Of a stretch of DNA of 64,000 nucleotides, positions 8,563 to 17,179 are shown piece after piece; position 1 is the stretch's first letter; each line of letters begins with the position of its first letter. The position numbers and the translations under genes are program-made. Origin of the DNA: Planctomycetaceae bacterium (GTDB lineage Bacteria > Planctomycetota > Planctomycetia > Pirellulales > Pirellulaceae); assembly GCA_002709045.1 (NCBI GenBank), contig PAPJ01000012.1:248001-312000 (forward strand), written 5' to 3'. The notes below the pieces were generated by a model that saw only the letters and a list, made by a program, of their open reading frames with translations, did no database searches and was not told the origin of the DNA.

Positions 8563-9735
8563 CTATAATCGCCCGCTTCGCAGCTGTTGTTTTGTATACA
8601 AAGTATCCCGCCATTTTATCCCACCGCGGATGTAAAAGATAATTCCTGCGCGCGCAATTATGAAAAGGAATATCATGATAATTAATGGAACACACAACGC
8701 CGCAAATGGATTAACTCTCATCCGCATCGCCATCCATGCTGACGAAATGATCAGCACGCCACAAATGGCTGCAAACAGCAACTGCAAATTATCAATAAAC
8801 ATAAAAATGCCCATAAATGGCCACAGAAAAGCAAGTGTCACAAACACTAACATCACGATCCATTTAAACGGATTGTAATCAACACCAGCATACGTATTCT
8901 TATCCAATCCAACTACCATTTCACGAACCGAGCCATACCAGGGAACGCTAATATCATCGCGAGCTATCACAGCCTGCTGTTGATAACCACTCTGCTTGAT
9001 CAACTTGCCAAGCATTAAATCATCCACCACTTCCATGCGGATACGTTCGAAACCACCCACCTCCCGAAAAACGCTATTACGCAATAAGTTGAAGGCGCCA
9101 ATCCCTAAGAAAGCTTGGCTGTTGGGATTCGAAACCCGCCACGCCTGATAGTAAACAACAAACATTTTGAAAAAGAAAACAACAAAAGCATTCAGTATCA
9201 GGCTTGGCATCGGCACCTTGGGAAACATCGTTAGATGATCCGTGCCATGATGTTCGGTATAACTGACTGCTCGCCTGACGCACTCTGCATCAAATGAAAC
9301 ATCCGCGTCAGTAAACAGCAGATAATCTGTATCAGTAGCTGTTGCTGCCAAATGTAGCGCATTGTTTTTTCCCAGCCAGCCGTTGGGGAGCTCATCTATG
9401 TGGACAACATTTAATCGTTCATCCTCTTCAGCAAGACGATCTAAGATTTCACCGGTCTTATCCGCCGAACGGTCATTGACAGCTGTGTATTGTAGATTCG
9501 GGTATTCAATCTTCAGCATACTGCGAACGGCCTGTTCGATCTCGCGCTGTTCATCTTTAGCAGCAAAAATAATCGATACACTTGGCCATCGATCCGGCTT
9601 ATCACAAACCGACTTACGTAAAAAAGGGATCCGAAAAAAAGCATAGTGCCCTAGGGCTTCCCAAGCCAATACCGCGGATAAATGAAATGCCGTCAACCAG
9701 TACAGGATTTCCCGCCAATCCTCCATCTTTGCCAC
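8563..9735 (-). CDS. Membrane-bound family 2 glycosyltransferase
   Basis: The 390-residue protein has an N-terminal hydrophobic helix (about 10-35), a GT-A catalytic domain (SIIFAAKDEQREIEQ, AVNDRSADKTGEI, LLFTDADVSFDAECV with the metal-binding DAD, and VVDDLMLGKLIKQSGY) and three to four C-terminal membrane helices (IVMLVFVTLAFLWPFMGIFMF and following). This matches processive or lipid-linked glycosyltransferases such as HpnI- or CrtQ-like proteins rather than soluble ones. The acceptor is not predictable. It is 15 bases from the upstream isomerase gene and 12 bases from the ceramidase gene, so it is part of the same operon. Confidence 0.87.
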   Translation of the reverse strand: MAKMEDWREILYWLTAFHLSAVLAWEALGHYAFFRIPFLRKSVCDKPDRWPSVSIIFAAKDEQREIEQAVRSMLKIEYPNLQYTAVNDRSADKTGEILDRLAEEDERLNVVHIDELPNGWLGKNNALHLAATATDTDYLLFTDADVSFDAECVRRAVSYTEHHGTDHLTMFPKVPMPSLILNAFVVFFFKMFVVYYQAWRVSNPNSQAFLGIGAFNLLRNSVFREVGGFERIRMEVVDDLMLGKLIKQSGYQQQAVIARDDISVPWYGSVREMVVGLDKNTYAGVDYNPFKWIVMLVFVTLAFLWPFMGIFMFIDNLQLLFAAICGVLIISSAWMAMRMRVNPFAALCVPLIIMIFLFIIARAGIIFYIRGGIKWRDTLYTKQQLRSGRL

Positions 9736-9750
9736 CCTATTGCATTTTCG

Positions 9751-10572
9751 CTATACGAGCTGATTTTCGATCGCTTTAAGATGCGCAATGCTCTCACTAG
9801 CCAGTTTTTCTACACCTGGTTCATAGTCAAATACCTCGACACTCACCCAACCATCATATCCAGTGTCCTTCAGTGCCTGCATAATCGGCAGAAAATCCAC
9901 ATCACCCATACCGGGGCCTCGTAGGTTTTCATCATTAGCGTGGAAATGCGCCGTTATATCCGCATGTTTACGAATGATATCCGACACCGGTTCACCCATA
10001 GAGCACATTGCTTTCACATCCAGATGCAACCGCACATTTTGATGGTCAACCCGACTACAGAGATCTGCTCCCTGATCTGCCGTTAACAGGAAATCGCCTT
10101 CCAGCGGAGACAGTGGCTCAACAGCTAAAATCACTCCCCGTTCCTCAAACACGGGGGCTGCCTGCTTCAATACATCAGCGGCAAAATCCAAGGCCTGATC
10201 ATGGTCGACTCCCGGTAGCAGATTTCGTTGTTGTGGTGATCCCAACACCATAATATTACCGCCCAGGTCACTACAAAGCCGAGCCAGTTCTGCAATATAA
10301 TCGGCCGTTCGCTGCCGGACACCTGCGTCCGGTGTTGTCAGATAATATCCTTCTGTTTTGGCTAACAGCCAATGTAATCCGATAATCTGCAAGCCATTTG
10401 CATCGGCAAGACTTCGTACTTCTGCACGGCGTTCAGCACTAATCTGATAGGCATCATCATCAATGGTAAAGGGTGCGAACTCGAGTGCCTCGTAGCCAAG
10501 TTGGCTGGCATATTTAAACGCTTTTTCAAACGGCCAATCCTGAAAGGTCTCATTACAAATTGCGTATTTCAT
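9751..10572 (-). CDS. Sugar phosphate isomerase/epimerase family (TIM-barrel) protein
   Basis: The 273-residue protein belongs to the xylose isomerase-like TIM-barrel family (AP endonuclease 2 superfamily): [17 protein letters not shown] at the N-terminus, [49 protein letters not shown] and [12 protein letters not shown] supply the metal-binding Glu, Asp and His residues at the ends of strands. Planctomycetes have many paralogues of unknown substrate. Its ATG overlaps the stop of the upstream DNA methyltransferase gene (ATGA, 10569-10572), showing translational coupling. No signal peptide is present. Confidence 0.87.
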   Translation of the reverse strand: MKYAICNETFQDWPFEKAFKYASQLGYEALEFAPFTIDDDAYQISAERRAEVRSLADANGLQIIGLHWLLAKTEGYYLTTPDAGVRQRTADYIAELARLCSDLGGNIMVLGSPQQRNLLPGVDHDQALDFAADVLKQAAPVFEERGVILAVEPLSPLEGDFLLTADQGADLCSRVDHQNVRLHLDVKAMCSMGEPVSDIIRKHADITAHFHANDENLRGPGMGDVDFLPIMQALKDTGYDGWVSVEVFDYEPGVEKLASESIAHLKAIENQLV

Positions 10573-11501
10573 CCATCCATTCCTGGTAAAGATTGTTGAG
10601 CAGTATCTTGTTGTTTGGGCTTAACCTGACGCCCGTTTCCGGTCATAGGCGCGCTTAGCTGAGGCTCGGGTGAACCTTCTAATTCATCACCAGCCGAAAT
10701 CCTGTCTAACCGACTGTTGATTGCCGTTACGTAATCCTCAGACAGTTCAAATCCCAAAAACCGGCGGCCCAGTTTTTTCGCCACCGCCAGTGTCGTTCCA
10801 CTTCCGCCAAAAGGATCCAATACTACATCACCGGCATTGCTGGAAACGCGAATGATCCGACCCAGCAGTTGCTCGGGCATCTGACAACCATGAAAGCCCT
10901 GACGTTCTTTGAACGTCCCAGCAACGCGGGGAAAGTACCATGTGTCATCATCAGAACAAAACGCAGTCGGTAAATCCTGCGGTCTAAGCACCCAGGTATC
11001 ATCTGGCAATCTACCTTTTGAGTTTGCCCGCTTGTCGCCGTAAACCAGCTGGCGGGCTGAAGGTACGCGAACATCATCAGCGTTAAAAGTAAACTGCCTG
11101 GCATCCTTAACCATATGAAACAGGTGAGCATGTGAGCGGTTAAATTTCTTCGTACAATTCACACCAAAGGTGTAGTACCATATCACCCAACTACGACAGG
11201 TGAACCCAAGTTCACGCTGCATGATAACTTTAAGTTCAGCGGCATATTCATCACCAATTGCCAGCCAAAACGTACCATCCGTCTTCAAAACCCGTTTGAT
11301 CTCAGACATCCATTTACGAGTCCAGTTTAGATACTCGTCATTATCCAGATTGTCCTGATACACGTCATAGTCATAGCCAATATTAAATGGCGGATCAGCA
11401 AATACAAGGTCGATGCAGCCATCATCCAGGCACTTCAGTCCTTCCATGCAGTCAGTACGTTTGATCTGATCCCAGTCACTCAATGTCTTATTACTCACCA
11501 A
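10569..11501 (-). CDS. Site-specific DNA methyltransferase (beta-type motif order)
   Basis: The 310-residue enzyme carries catalytic motif IV ([13 protein letters not shown], about residues 34-46) before the SAM-binding motif I ([10 protein letters not shown], about residues 232-241), the beta-class order of N6-adenine or N4-cytosine methyltransferases such as HinfI and CcrM types. DPPF rather than SPPY favours adenine methylation. The start is TTG at 11501 or GTG at 11498. No restriction endonuclease gene lies nearby, so it looks like an orphan methyltransferase, possibly acting in regulation or cell-cycle timing. It heads the operon whose next gene overlaps it by 4 bases. Its target sequence is unknown. 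Confidence 0.9.
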   Translation of the reverse strand: MVSNKTLSDWDQIKRTDCMEGLKCLDDGCIDLVFADPPFNIGYDYDVYQDNLDNDEYLNWTRKWMSEIKRVLKTDGTFWLAIGDEYAAELKVIMQRELGFTCRSWVIWYYTFGVNCTKKFNRSHAHLFHMVKDARQFTFNADDVRVPSARQLVYGDKRANSKGRLPDDTWVLRPQDLPTAFCSDDDTWYFPRVAGTFKERQGFHGCQMPEQLLGRIIRVSSNAGDVVLDPFGGSGTTLAVAKKLGRRFLGFELSEDYVTAINSRLDRISAGDELEGSPEPQLSAPMTGNGRQVKPKQQDTAQQSLPGMDG

Positions 11502-11639
11502 TCCAATATCATGCTACACAACAAACAATCCGCGCAGCTTGAATTTGCATTGTACTACATTCACAAGTGGACTAAAGCACAGATGGCTATGTCGCACAAT
11601 CAGGAGAATGCCTGAACAAGAGAGTGGGTCGGACCGGTA

Positions 11640-12035
11640 CTAGCTGCTGGCTCGCAACTCTGCCAGATGCTGAGCTGTACCGACAAGACGATCCCAATTA
11701 TCGTAGACATATTCCGGCGGCCCACCGATTTGAGCAACAACCTGTGCAACATTTTCAGTAGGAACCATTTCAATAGCATCCCACGGGCAAACCACTAATT
11801 CATAAGGATTAGATTTTGGCGAGGGGATATGTACACAGACCTCACAACCTACACAACGTTCCAGGTCAATCTCACACCAACTCTGATTACCCTTTGTACC
11901 AAGCCCGATTTCATGAAAATCAATACAATCAACCGGACAAACTTCACGACAGGATTCACAGCCCGTACAATTATCGGCGTTAATTACCGCTAGCGTCTTT
12001 GGTACTTTTTTACGAGGAGCTTTTTTCTTAGCCAT
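11640..12035 (-). CDS. Dicluster 4Fe-4S ferredoxin-type protein
   Basis: After a basic N-terminus (AKKKAPRKKVPKT) the 131-residue protein has two cluster-binding motifs. The first, CTGCESCREVCPVDC, is a normal CxxCxxCxxxCP motif. The second begins CVGCEVC but its fourth cysteine (VVCPWDA) comes only after an inserted loop of about 14 residues (HIPSPKSNPYELV), as in dicluster ferredoxins with an extended second site. It transfers electrons in the cytoplasm; the partner is not evident, since the flanking genes are a methyltransferase and lysA. ATG at 12035 is preferred over a TTG codon at 12038. Confidence 0.88.
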   Translation of the reverse strand: MAKKKAPRKKVPKTLAVINADNCTGCESCREVCPVDCIDFHEIGLGTKGNQSWCEIDLERCVGCEVCVHIPSPKSNPYELVVCPWDAIEMVPTENVAQVVAQIGGPPEYVYDNWDRLVGTAQHLAELRASS

Positions 12036-12195
12036 CAACGTGAATTCTCTTTAAATCTGCCAATCTGACAACATCAAATCTGCGGTCTTTACTTTAATTA
12101 TAGGTACTCATCGGCTTACGGCAAACACCGACAACAACGTTTCTCGGTAGCTCGACCCATATAAATCAGGTGTTAATTACTGCCGGAATGACCTG

Positions 12196-13473
12196 CTATG
12201 CTTCCAATAAACGTTCGCCCTGCATCAGATCGGCATAGGACTGACGTTCACGAATCAAATGTGCCTGACCGGCGACAATCATAACCTCCGCTGCCAATGG
12301 CTTAGAATTATAGTTTGAACCCATCACACTGCCATAAGCGCCGGCACATTCGAGTACTAAATATTCCCCTACGTTTGCCTGAGGCAACGTTCGCTTGCTA
12401 ACAAATCCGCCTTCTTCCTGCGTGAAGATATCTCCTGATTCACAGAGTGGTCCGCCCACGACAACATCAACGTCTTCCCGGGCTATATCATCTGATACAA
12501 CCACTGAGATCGGATGATAGGAGCCATACATGATAGGTCGTGCCAAATTGTTGAATCCGGCATCCACCAGATAGAAGGTGTTTTCACCCATCATTTTAAC
12601 GGCTCGAATTTCCGTAATCAGATTACCACTTTCAGCAGCCAAATAACGCCCCGGTTCAATTTCCAACTTTATTGGATTACCAAGTTCGGTTTCCAGTTTC
12701 TTGCGAGACTCATCCCACAACGCAAAATACTTATCGAGATCAACATAAGACTGGCCGGCATTGTATGGCACTGGCAGTCCTCCCCCAGCACTAACAGTGG
12801 AAATCGTGTTTCCTACTTCAAGAACCGCCTGTTCCATCGCTCCGCATACCTGAGCCAAATGTTCAAGATCGGTGCCTGAACCGATGTGCATATGTAAACC
12901 GGTAATCTTAATGCCATGTTTGTCTGCGCGCCGTTTACAGTCTTCAATCTGCTCATACCAAATTCCATGCTTCGACTGCTGGCCGCCGGTATTTGTCTTT
13001 TGACTGTGTCCATGACCAAAGCCGGGGTTTAAGCGTAGAGTAATCTCGGCGCCGGACTTACGAGCTCCCAGCTGATCGATCATATCGGGGGAACCACAAT
13101 TCACATGAATATCATGGTCGACTGTAAGATCCAGAGCATCGTTGTCAAAAATGTCTGCTGTGTACACGATCTCGTGAATTCCTATCGCATTGGTGCCGCC
13201 CTGATAACCAGCTCGTAATGCTCGATGAATCTCACCAGCACTCACTGCATCGACAACCACGCCGTTACGTCGAGCAAGATCCAGGATCGCAATATTTGAA
13301 CAGGCTTTCTGTGCATAACGTATTACGTCAAAGGACTTAAGATCTTCAATTCGCTCTACAATGACTGCTGCATCATACACAAACGTGGGAGTCTTAAACT
13401 GCCTGGCAATTTCGGCAATAGAGACACCAGCGATATCCTGACGGGATGTTGGAAAAGCACCTACAAACGGCAT
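12196..13473 (-). CDS. lysA: Diaminopimelate decarboxylase
   Basis: This PLP enzyme makes L-lysine from meso-diaminopimelate, the last lysine-pathway step. Features of the fold III decarboxylase family are visible: PLP lysine in RYAQKACSN, VDAVSAGEI, GFGHGHSQKTNTGG, GLHMHIGSGTD, VSAGGGLPV, IEPGRYL, and the CESGD active-site cysteine motif. An in-frame start at 13515 would add 14 residues, but the ATG at 13473 has AAAAGG seven bases upstream and gives a 425-residue protein of normal length. It is separated from the next minus-strand gene by a terminator hairpin at 13523-13559, so it is transcribed on its own. Confidence 0.95.
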   Translation of the reverse strand: MPFVGAFPTSRQDIAGVSIAEIARQFKTPTFVYDAAVIVERIEDLKSFDVIRYAQKACSNIAILDLARRNGVVVDAVSAGEIHRALRAGYQGGTNAIGIHEIVYTADIFDNDALDLTVDHDIHVNCGSPDMIDQLGARKSGAEITLRLNPGFGHGHSQKTNTGGQQSKHGIWYEQIEDCKRRADKHGIKITGLHMHIGSGTDLEHLAQVCGAMEQAVLEVGNTISTVSAGGGLPVPYNAGQSYVDLDKYFALWDESRKKLETELGNPIKLEIEPGRYLAAESGNLITEIRAVKMMGENTFYLVDAGFNNLARPIMYGSYHPISVVVSDDIAREDVDVVVGGPLCESGDIFTQEEGGFVSKRTLPQANVGEYLVLECAGAYGSVMGSNYNSKPLAAEVMIVAGQAHLIRERQSYADLMQGERLLEA

Positions 13474-13515
13474 TGCAAAACCTTTTTTTAAAAAATAGTA
13501 CTGTAAGCTTATCAA

Positions 13516-13559
13516 ACGAAAAAACAGCGACGCCCAAACTAATGCCGAGCGCCGCTGTT
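13516..13559 (-). terminator. Intrinsic terminator of the exported-unknown gene at 13582-15240
   Basis: An inverted repeat with arms 13523-13533 (aacagcgacgc) and 13549-13559 (gcgccgctgtt) pairs over 11 bases with a single mismatch and a 15-base loop. Read on the minus strand the stem is followed by a run of six T residues into 13519. It lies 22 bases beyond the stop of the gene ending at 13582 and just before the lysA leader. Confidence 0.8.
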
Positions 13560-13581
13560 ATTTAACTCTAAACATTAAATC

Positions 13582-15240
13582 TTAGAAAGGACTCTCGTCG
13601 AGCTGAGGCTGAAGAGCCTGTGCTCCTACGGAAATTGCTTTCAAAACTCCGGATTCCAATTCAATACGGAACTTACCTCCATTTTCAATTGGTATTAATA
13701 GCATCCGAGCTTTATCTTTACTGCCGGTAGCAGCCGCAGCCTGTTGCAACATCGGATTCTGTCCCTGCTCTGCTGCAAAGATCAAAATCTTTGACATCGC
13801 CATCTCCATTTTCATGGGCTCTGCCTTGGCCCCTTTGTTTGCGGCCGAAGCATCAATCGCTGCTTTGAGCTTATTTAAATTTCCTTTGCCAAATCCAAAA
13901 TAGATATGATCGGCACTCATTCCAATCGAAATATCAACTGCTTCACCAAAGATTGCCTGTGCCTGCGGATCAAATGGAGGCACTGGTATGCTCAACGTGT
14001 GAAATGTTGCACCGGCATGTTTCAATGCATCTAAGTTAACAGGAGGAAATTCGGGGTCCTGTTCTTTAGCAACCGTAACAAGTTCCCGAAATACACCTTC
14101 GAGTGAATCTGCCTGAGCTGCTCGAATTGCTGCAATGGCACTCATTCCATCGTCCATGTTCATACTGGCCGCCATATCAAATTCACCCGCAACCATCGTC
14201 CCATTAATTACATCAACAAGTGTTGTAACCGTCTTTGTGGCCAGCGAACGCAATTCGTCGGTCGGAATATTAGGATCATTTTGCAACTGATTGATTGCCT
14301 GATCTCGCAACATATCAATTTGAGCTGCGGCCTGAGCTCCCTGAATGGGGTCAATGTTCCCCGCCATAGACATGGTCACGGCAGAATTATCGCCAGCGAA
14401 TGCCGACAGATTAGTAGTAACATCTTTGTAATCAAACGACTTGGCAGATGCTGTACCCTCTTTAAAGTCCATGCCTATATCGAGGTAAACAGACTCTTTA
14501 GTCTGATCAATGTTAACTCCCAGTGTGACAGACTTCATATCATTGAGGGTTTTTTGCATCTCTTCCATCGACTGCAATGCCTGAGCTCGTCGAGCCTCAA
14601 AAGCCTGCTCTGACTCACCAGGTAAAGGTTGTGCTGTGGATGCCTGCAGACCAGCCTGAATTTGACTCATTGCTAGCTGCATAAAGACTGGAGGAATCGC
14701 ATCAACATTACCTTTAACGGCAACATCATATTGCTTCTCCAAACCACCAAGGAGCGGAACCGGGTCTGCCGGAACTGTTGCTAGGGTCTCTTTATTATTT
14801 GAAACAAATGCCCAGCCCGTAGCTGATTTGATATAAACCGGGGTCGCACCTGTTTGTAATTCAAGAAGGCCGCCATCTATTTCCTGTGCAGTCATACCGA
14901 ACAGAGCAAGCATTCCCACAAGCTGTTGCACGTTATTAGTTGGAATGAATCCCAGTACCTTTGCTCCAAGCACACCATCGGGCTGAACTACAATTCCAAT
15001 CGGTTTTGTAGTATCAAACATCTGTGCAAACTGAGCACCTTGTGCCTGAATCATTGCAGATGAACCAGGAGGGCCTACTAGATCAGCAACCCATCCAATA
15101 TCTTTGGAAAGATCGTTGTAGTTGTTAATAGCAATCACTGCCATTGGCTTGGCCGCCGGGGCCTGAGCAAGCGCGGGGGTAATACCGGCACTTAATGCCA
15201 ACAGCACTACGAGCCATTGTTGCTTGATTAGTTTCACCAT
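13582..15240 (-). CDS. Exported protein of unknown function
   Basis: The ATG at 15240 is preceded by AGGAG at eight bases and opens with a clear signal peptide (VKLIKQQWLVVLLALSAG, cleavage after ALAQA), so the in-frame start at 15297, which would place 19 residues before it, is unlikely. The mature chain of about 525 residues is rich in Ala, Gln and Met, with a coiled-coil-prone stretch near residues 200-225 (PGESEQAFEARRAQALQSME) and no membrane segment besides the signal. The repeated pattern of lipocalin-like strands and helices resembles the large exported unknown proteins common in planctomycetes, but no named domain is recognised. It ends with a strong terminator, implying an independent and possibly well-expressed gene. 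Confidence 0.75.
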   Translation of the reverse strand: MVKLIKQQWLVVLLALSAGITPALAQAPAAKPMAVIAINNYNDLSKDIGWVADLVGPPGSSAMIQAQGAQFAQMFDTTKPIGIVVQPDGVLGAKVLGFIPTNNVQQLVGMLALFGMTAQEIDGGLLELQTGATPVYIKSATGWAFVSNNKETLATVPADPVPLLGGLEKQYDVAVKGNVDAIPPVFMQLAMSQIQAGLQASTAQPLPGESEQAFEARRAQALQSMEEMQKTLNDMKSVTLGVNIDQTKESVYLDIGMDFKEGTASAKSFDYKDVTTNLSAFAGDNSAVTMSMAGNIDPIQGAQAAAQIDMLRDQAINQLQNDPNIPTDELRSLATKTVTTLVDVINGTMVAGEFDMAASMNMDDGMSAIAAIRAAQADSLEGVFRELVTVAKEQDPEFPPVNLDALKHAGATFHTLSIPVPPFDPQAQAIFGEAVDISIGMSADHIYFGFGKGNLNKLKAAIDASAANKGAKAEPMKMEMAMSKILIFAAEQGQNPMLQQAAAATGSKDKARMLLIPIENGGKFRIELESGVLKAISVGAQALQPQLDESPF

Positions 15241-15444
15241 CAGGGAATCTCCTGCAATCATGAAAAGTATATAAGGGACACTGCTACAAGGCAGCACAAA
15301 TCTATCTTATTATTCTAGCAACTTAAAATAGCTACTAATGTCAGCGTCCATGCCGAATAATCTGCTTTTAAAACAAAAATCCAAAAGCAATGGTTCTTAT
15401 CGTCAACCGACTAAAGCGACACTCATGTAACACTGCTAAGCAAC

Positions 15445-15489
15445 ATAAGTACCGAATAAGTACCGAATAAGTACAAAGATAAGTACCGA
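15445..15489. repeat. Four tandem copies of an 11-base direct repeat
   Basis: The unit ataagtaccga occurs at 15445-15455, 15456-15466 and 15479-15489, with a degenerate 12-base copy at 15467-15478 (ataagtacaaag). The period of about one helical turn would place each copy on the same face of the DNA. It lies in the 245-base interval between infA (ends at 15544) and the exported-unknown gene (starts at 15240), about 205 bases upstream of the latter's start. Confidence 0.7.
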
Positions 15490-15543
15490 TTCTTAGTTTA
15501 ATTTGAATGAACTTATAAAAACACTCTAAGAAAAATATGATTC

Positions 15544-15765
15544 CTAGCGTTCGCGGTAGGTAATACGACCTTTGGTCAGATCATACGGCGACAGTTCCAC
15601 ACGAACTTTATCGCCGGGAACAATGCGGATAAAGTGCTTTCGCATACGACCGGCGACATGCGCCAAGACCTCCGCACCATTCTCCAGTTGCACACGAAAA
15701 CGAGTGTTCGCCAATGCCTGAGTTACTGTGCCTTCAACTTCAAGTGCTTCTTCTTTTTTGTTCAT
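15544..15765 (-). CDS. infA: Translation initiation factor IF-1
   Basis: The 73-residue single OB-fold protein has normal IF-1 length and sequence ([53 protein letters not shown]). IF-1 binds the ribosomal A site during initiation. It stands alone rather than within the ribosomal-protein operon, as in several phyla. Confidence 0.97.
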   Translation of the reverse strand: MNKKEEALEVEGTVTQALANTRFRVQLENGAEVLAHVAGRMRKHFIRIVPGDKVRVELSPYDLTKGRITYRER

Positions 15766-15866
15766 TCAGACTCCTAAAAATCACGATCAACTTACTTAGT
15801 ATTTTCTCTTCATAGAGTTTACGGCACAGGTGAATCTATCACCAGTGTGGATTTCCGAAAAACCCG

Positions 15867-17060
15867 CTATTCTACTGCCCGCTTAACTGCCTTGCTTAGG
15901 CTGCCGAGCACCTCTTCGGTTGGATCAACACCTATTGATAAACGAATCGTTCCATCGGTAATGCCCAAGGCCGCTCGCTGACTTTCGGATAGTCCCCGAT
16001 GGCTGGTAGAAGCGGGGTGGCTGAGTGTTGTGGAAACGTCCCCGAGTGACGGACAGAAAGGAATTTCTTCTGTCGCAATCAATCTGTCTGTTGCTTCCCG
16101 GCCACCAGCCAAACGAAACGTTACCATATGACCAAAGCCTTGGATGAACTGATCTCTGGCTAACTCATGATCAATATGATTTTCCAATCCTGGATACTCC
16201 ACGAGTTCAACGGCTTCAAGGCCTGCCAGCAACTCTGCAGCTGCCTGAGCCGTAGCACTTGCCTGATGCATTCGCAGGGTCAACGTGGAAACACCGCGAC
16301 ATGCTAACCAGCATTCCAGCGGGCTGCTAGCAAATCCCCAGGCTGCATTTACCATTTCAACTCGATTCCAGTGTTCTTTATTGCCGGCCAACATGCCAAG
16401 CATCACATCTCCATGCCCATTGATGAACTTACTAACACTTTCCATCACCAAATCCGCACCAAGCGTAAGAGGTTTACAAATAGCTGGCGTGGCAAACGTG
16501 TTATCGACCAGCAACAATGCATCAGCTGCACGAGCAATCTTCGCTAAACCCCTGATATCAATCACCCGCAGTAATGGATTAGCAATCGTTTCGACAACCA
16601 TCATCTTTGTTTCAGTAGTCACTGCACTGCGAACGGACTCTAAATCGTAAGGGTCGATCAACGAATGGGTAACTCCCAATCGCTGTAATTCGGAGGTTAA
16701 AAGCAATGTTGTGCGGCCGTACAGCTGATTGCTTACCAATATATGATCGCCAGCCTGCAGCTGTGAGAGCACGGCCAAAGAGATCGCTGCCATTCCCGAT
16801 GATGTTATCACTGCCCGTTCAGCCTGATGTAAATCCTGACAGGCTTCAGCAAACAAGTCTGCATTGGGATGACAATCTCGCTGATATACGTATCCGTCCA
16901 GATCACCGGCTAGCAATTGATCAGCCTGGGTTGTAGATTCGCACTGCCAAACTGATGCCAGATAAAGAGGCATATTATGGGGTACCGTTGTATTTAAACG
17001 TTGCTGCAAATCAGCGCTGGGCACATTACTGAACGTTTCTCGTTTTTTCCGTTCGGCCAT
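15867..17060 (-). CDS. Cys/Met-metabolism PLP-dependent enzyme (trans-sulfuration family)
   Basis: The protein of about 397 residues is a fold I PLP enzyme of the cystathionine gamma-synthase / gamma-lyase / methionine gamma-lyase family: AVITSSGMAAIS, SNQLYGRTTLLL, VETIANPLLRVIDI, LLVDNTFATPAICKPL, the PLP lysine in VMESVSKFINGHGD, and the C-terminal FCPSLGDVSTTLSHPASTSHRGL. The exact reaction cannot be assigned inside this family; gamma-synthase or gamma-lyase activity is likely. The ATG at 17060 has AGGAG five bases upstream; an in-frame GTG at 17066 is too close to that site. It lies downstream of an amino-acid permease gene on the same strand. Confidence 0.9.
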   Translation of the reverse strand: MAERKKRETFSNVPSADLQQRLNTTVPHNMPLYLASVWQCESTTQADQLLAGDLDGYVYQRDCHPNADLFAEACQDLHQAERAVITSSGMAAISLAVLSQLQAGDHILVSNQLYGRTTLLLTSELQRLGVTHSLIDPYDLESVRSAVTTETKMMVVETIANPLLRVIDIRGLAKIARAADALLLVDNTFATPAICKPLTLGADLVMESVSKFINGHGDVMLGMLAGNKEHWNRVEMVNAAWGFASSPLECWLACRGVSTLTLRMHQASATAQAAAELLAGLEAVELVEYPGLENHIDHELARDQFIQGFGHMVTFRLAGGREATDRLIATEEIPFCPSLGDVSTTLSHPASTSHRGLSESQRAALGITDGTIRLSIGVDPTEEVLGSLSKAVKRAVE

Positions 17061-17179
17061 TTTCACTCCTGGAGGGGGTTCTTAGCGGACCAATCAATAT
17101 CTTCTTCCAATATAATTCGCGCTCCTCTAATCCTGATATCTGGTGAAAAGATTAGTGGCATTTTTATGTACTTGTCCGG

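Noticed and set aside
9121..9135. A T-arm-like sequence (ggattcgaaaccc) suggesting a tRNA
   Set aside because: It lies in the coding frame of the membrane glycosyltransferase and no acceptor or anticodon arms fit around it. No tRNA was found in the window.
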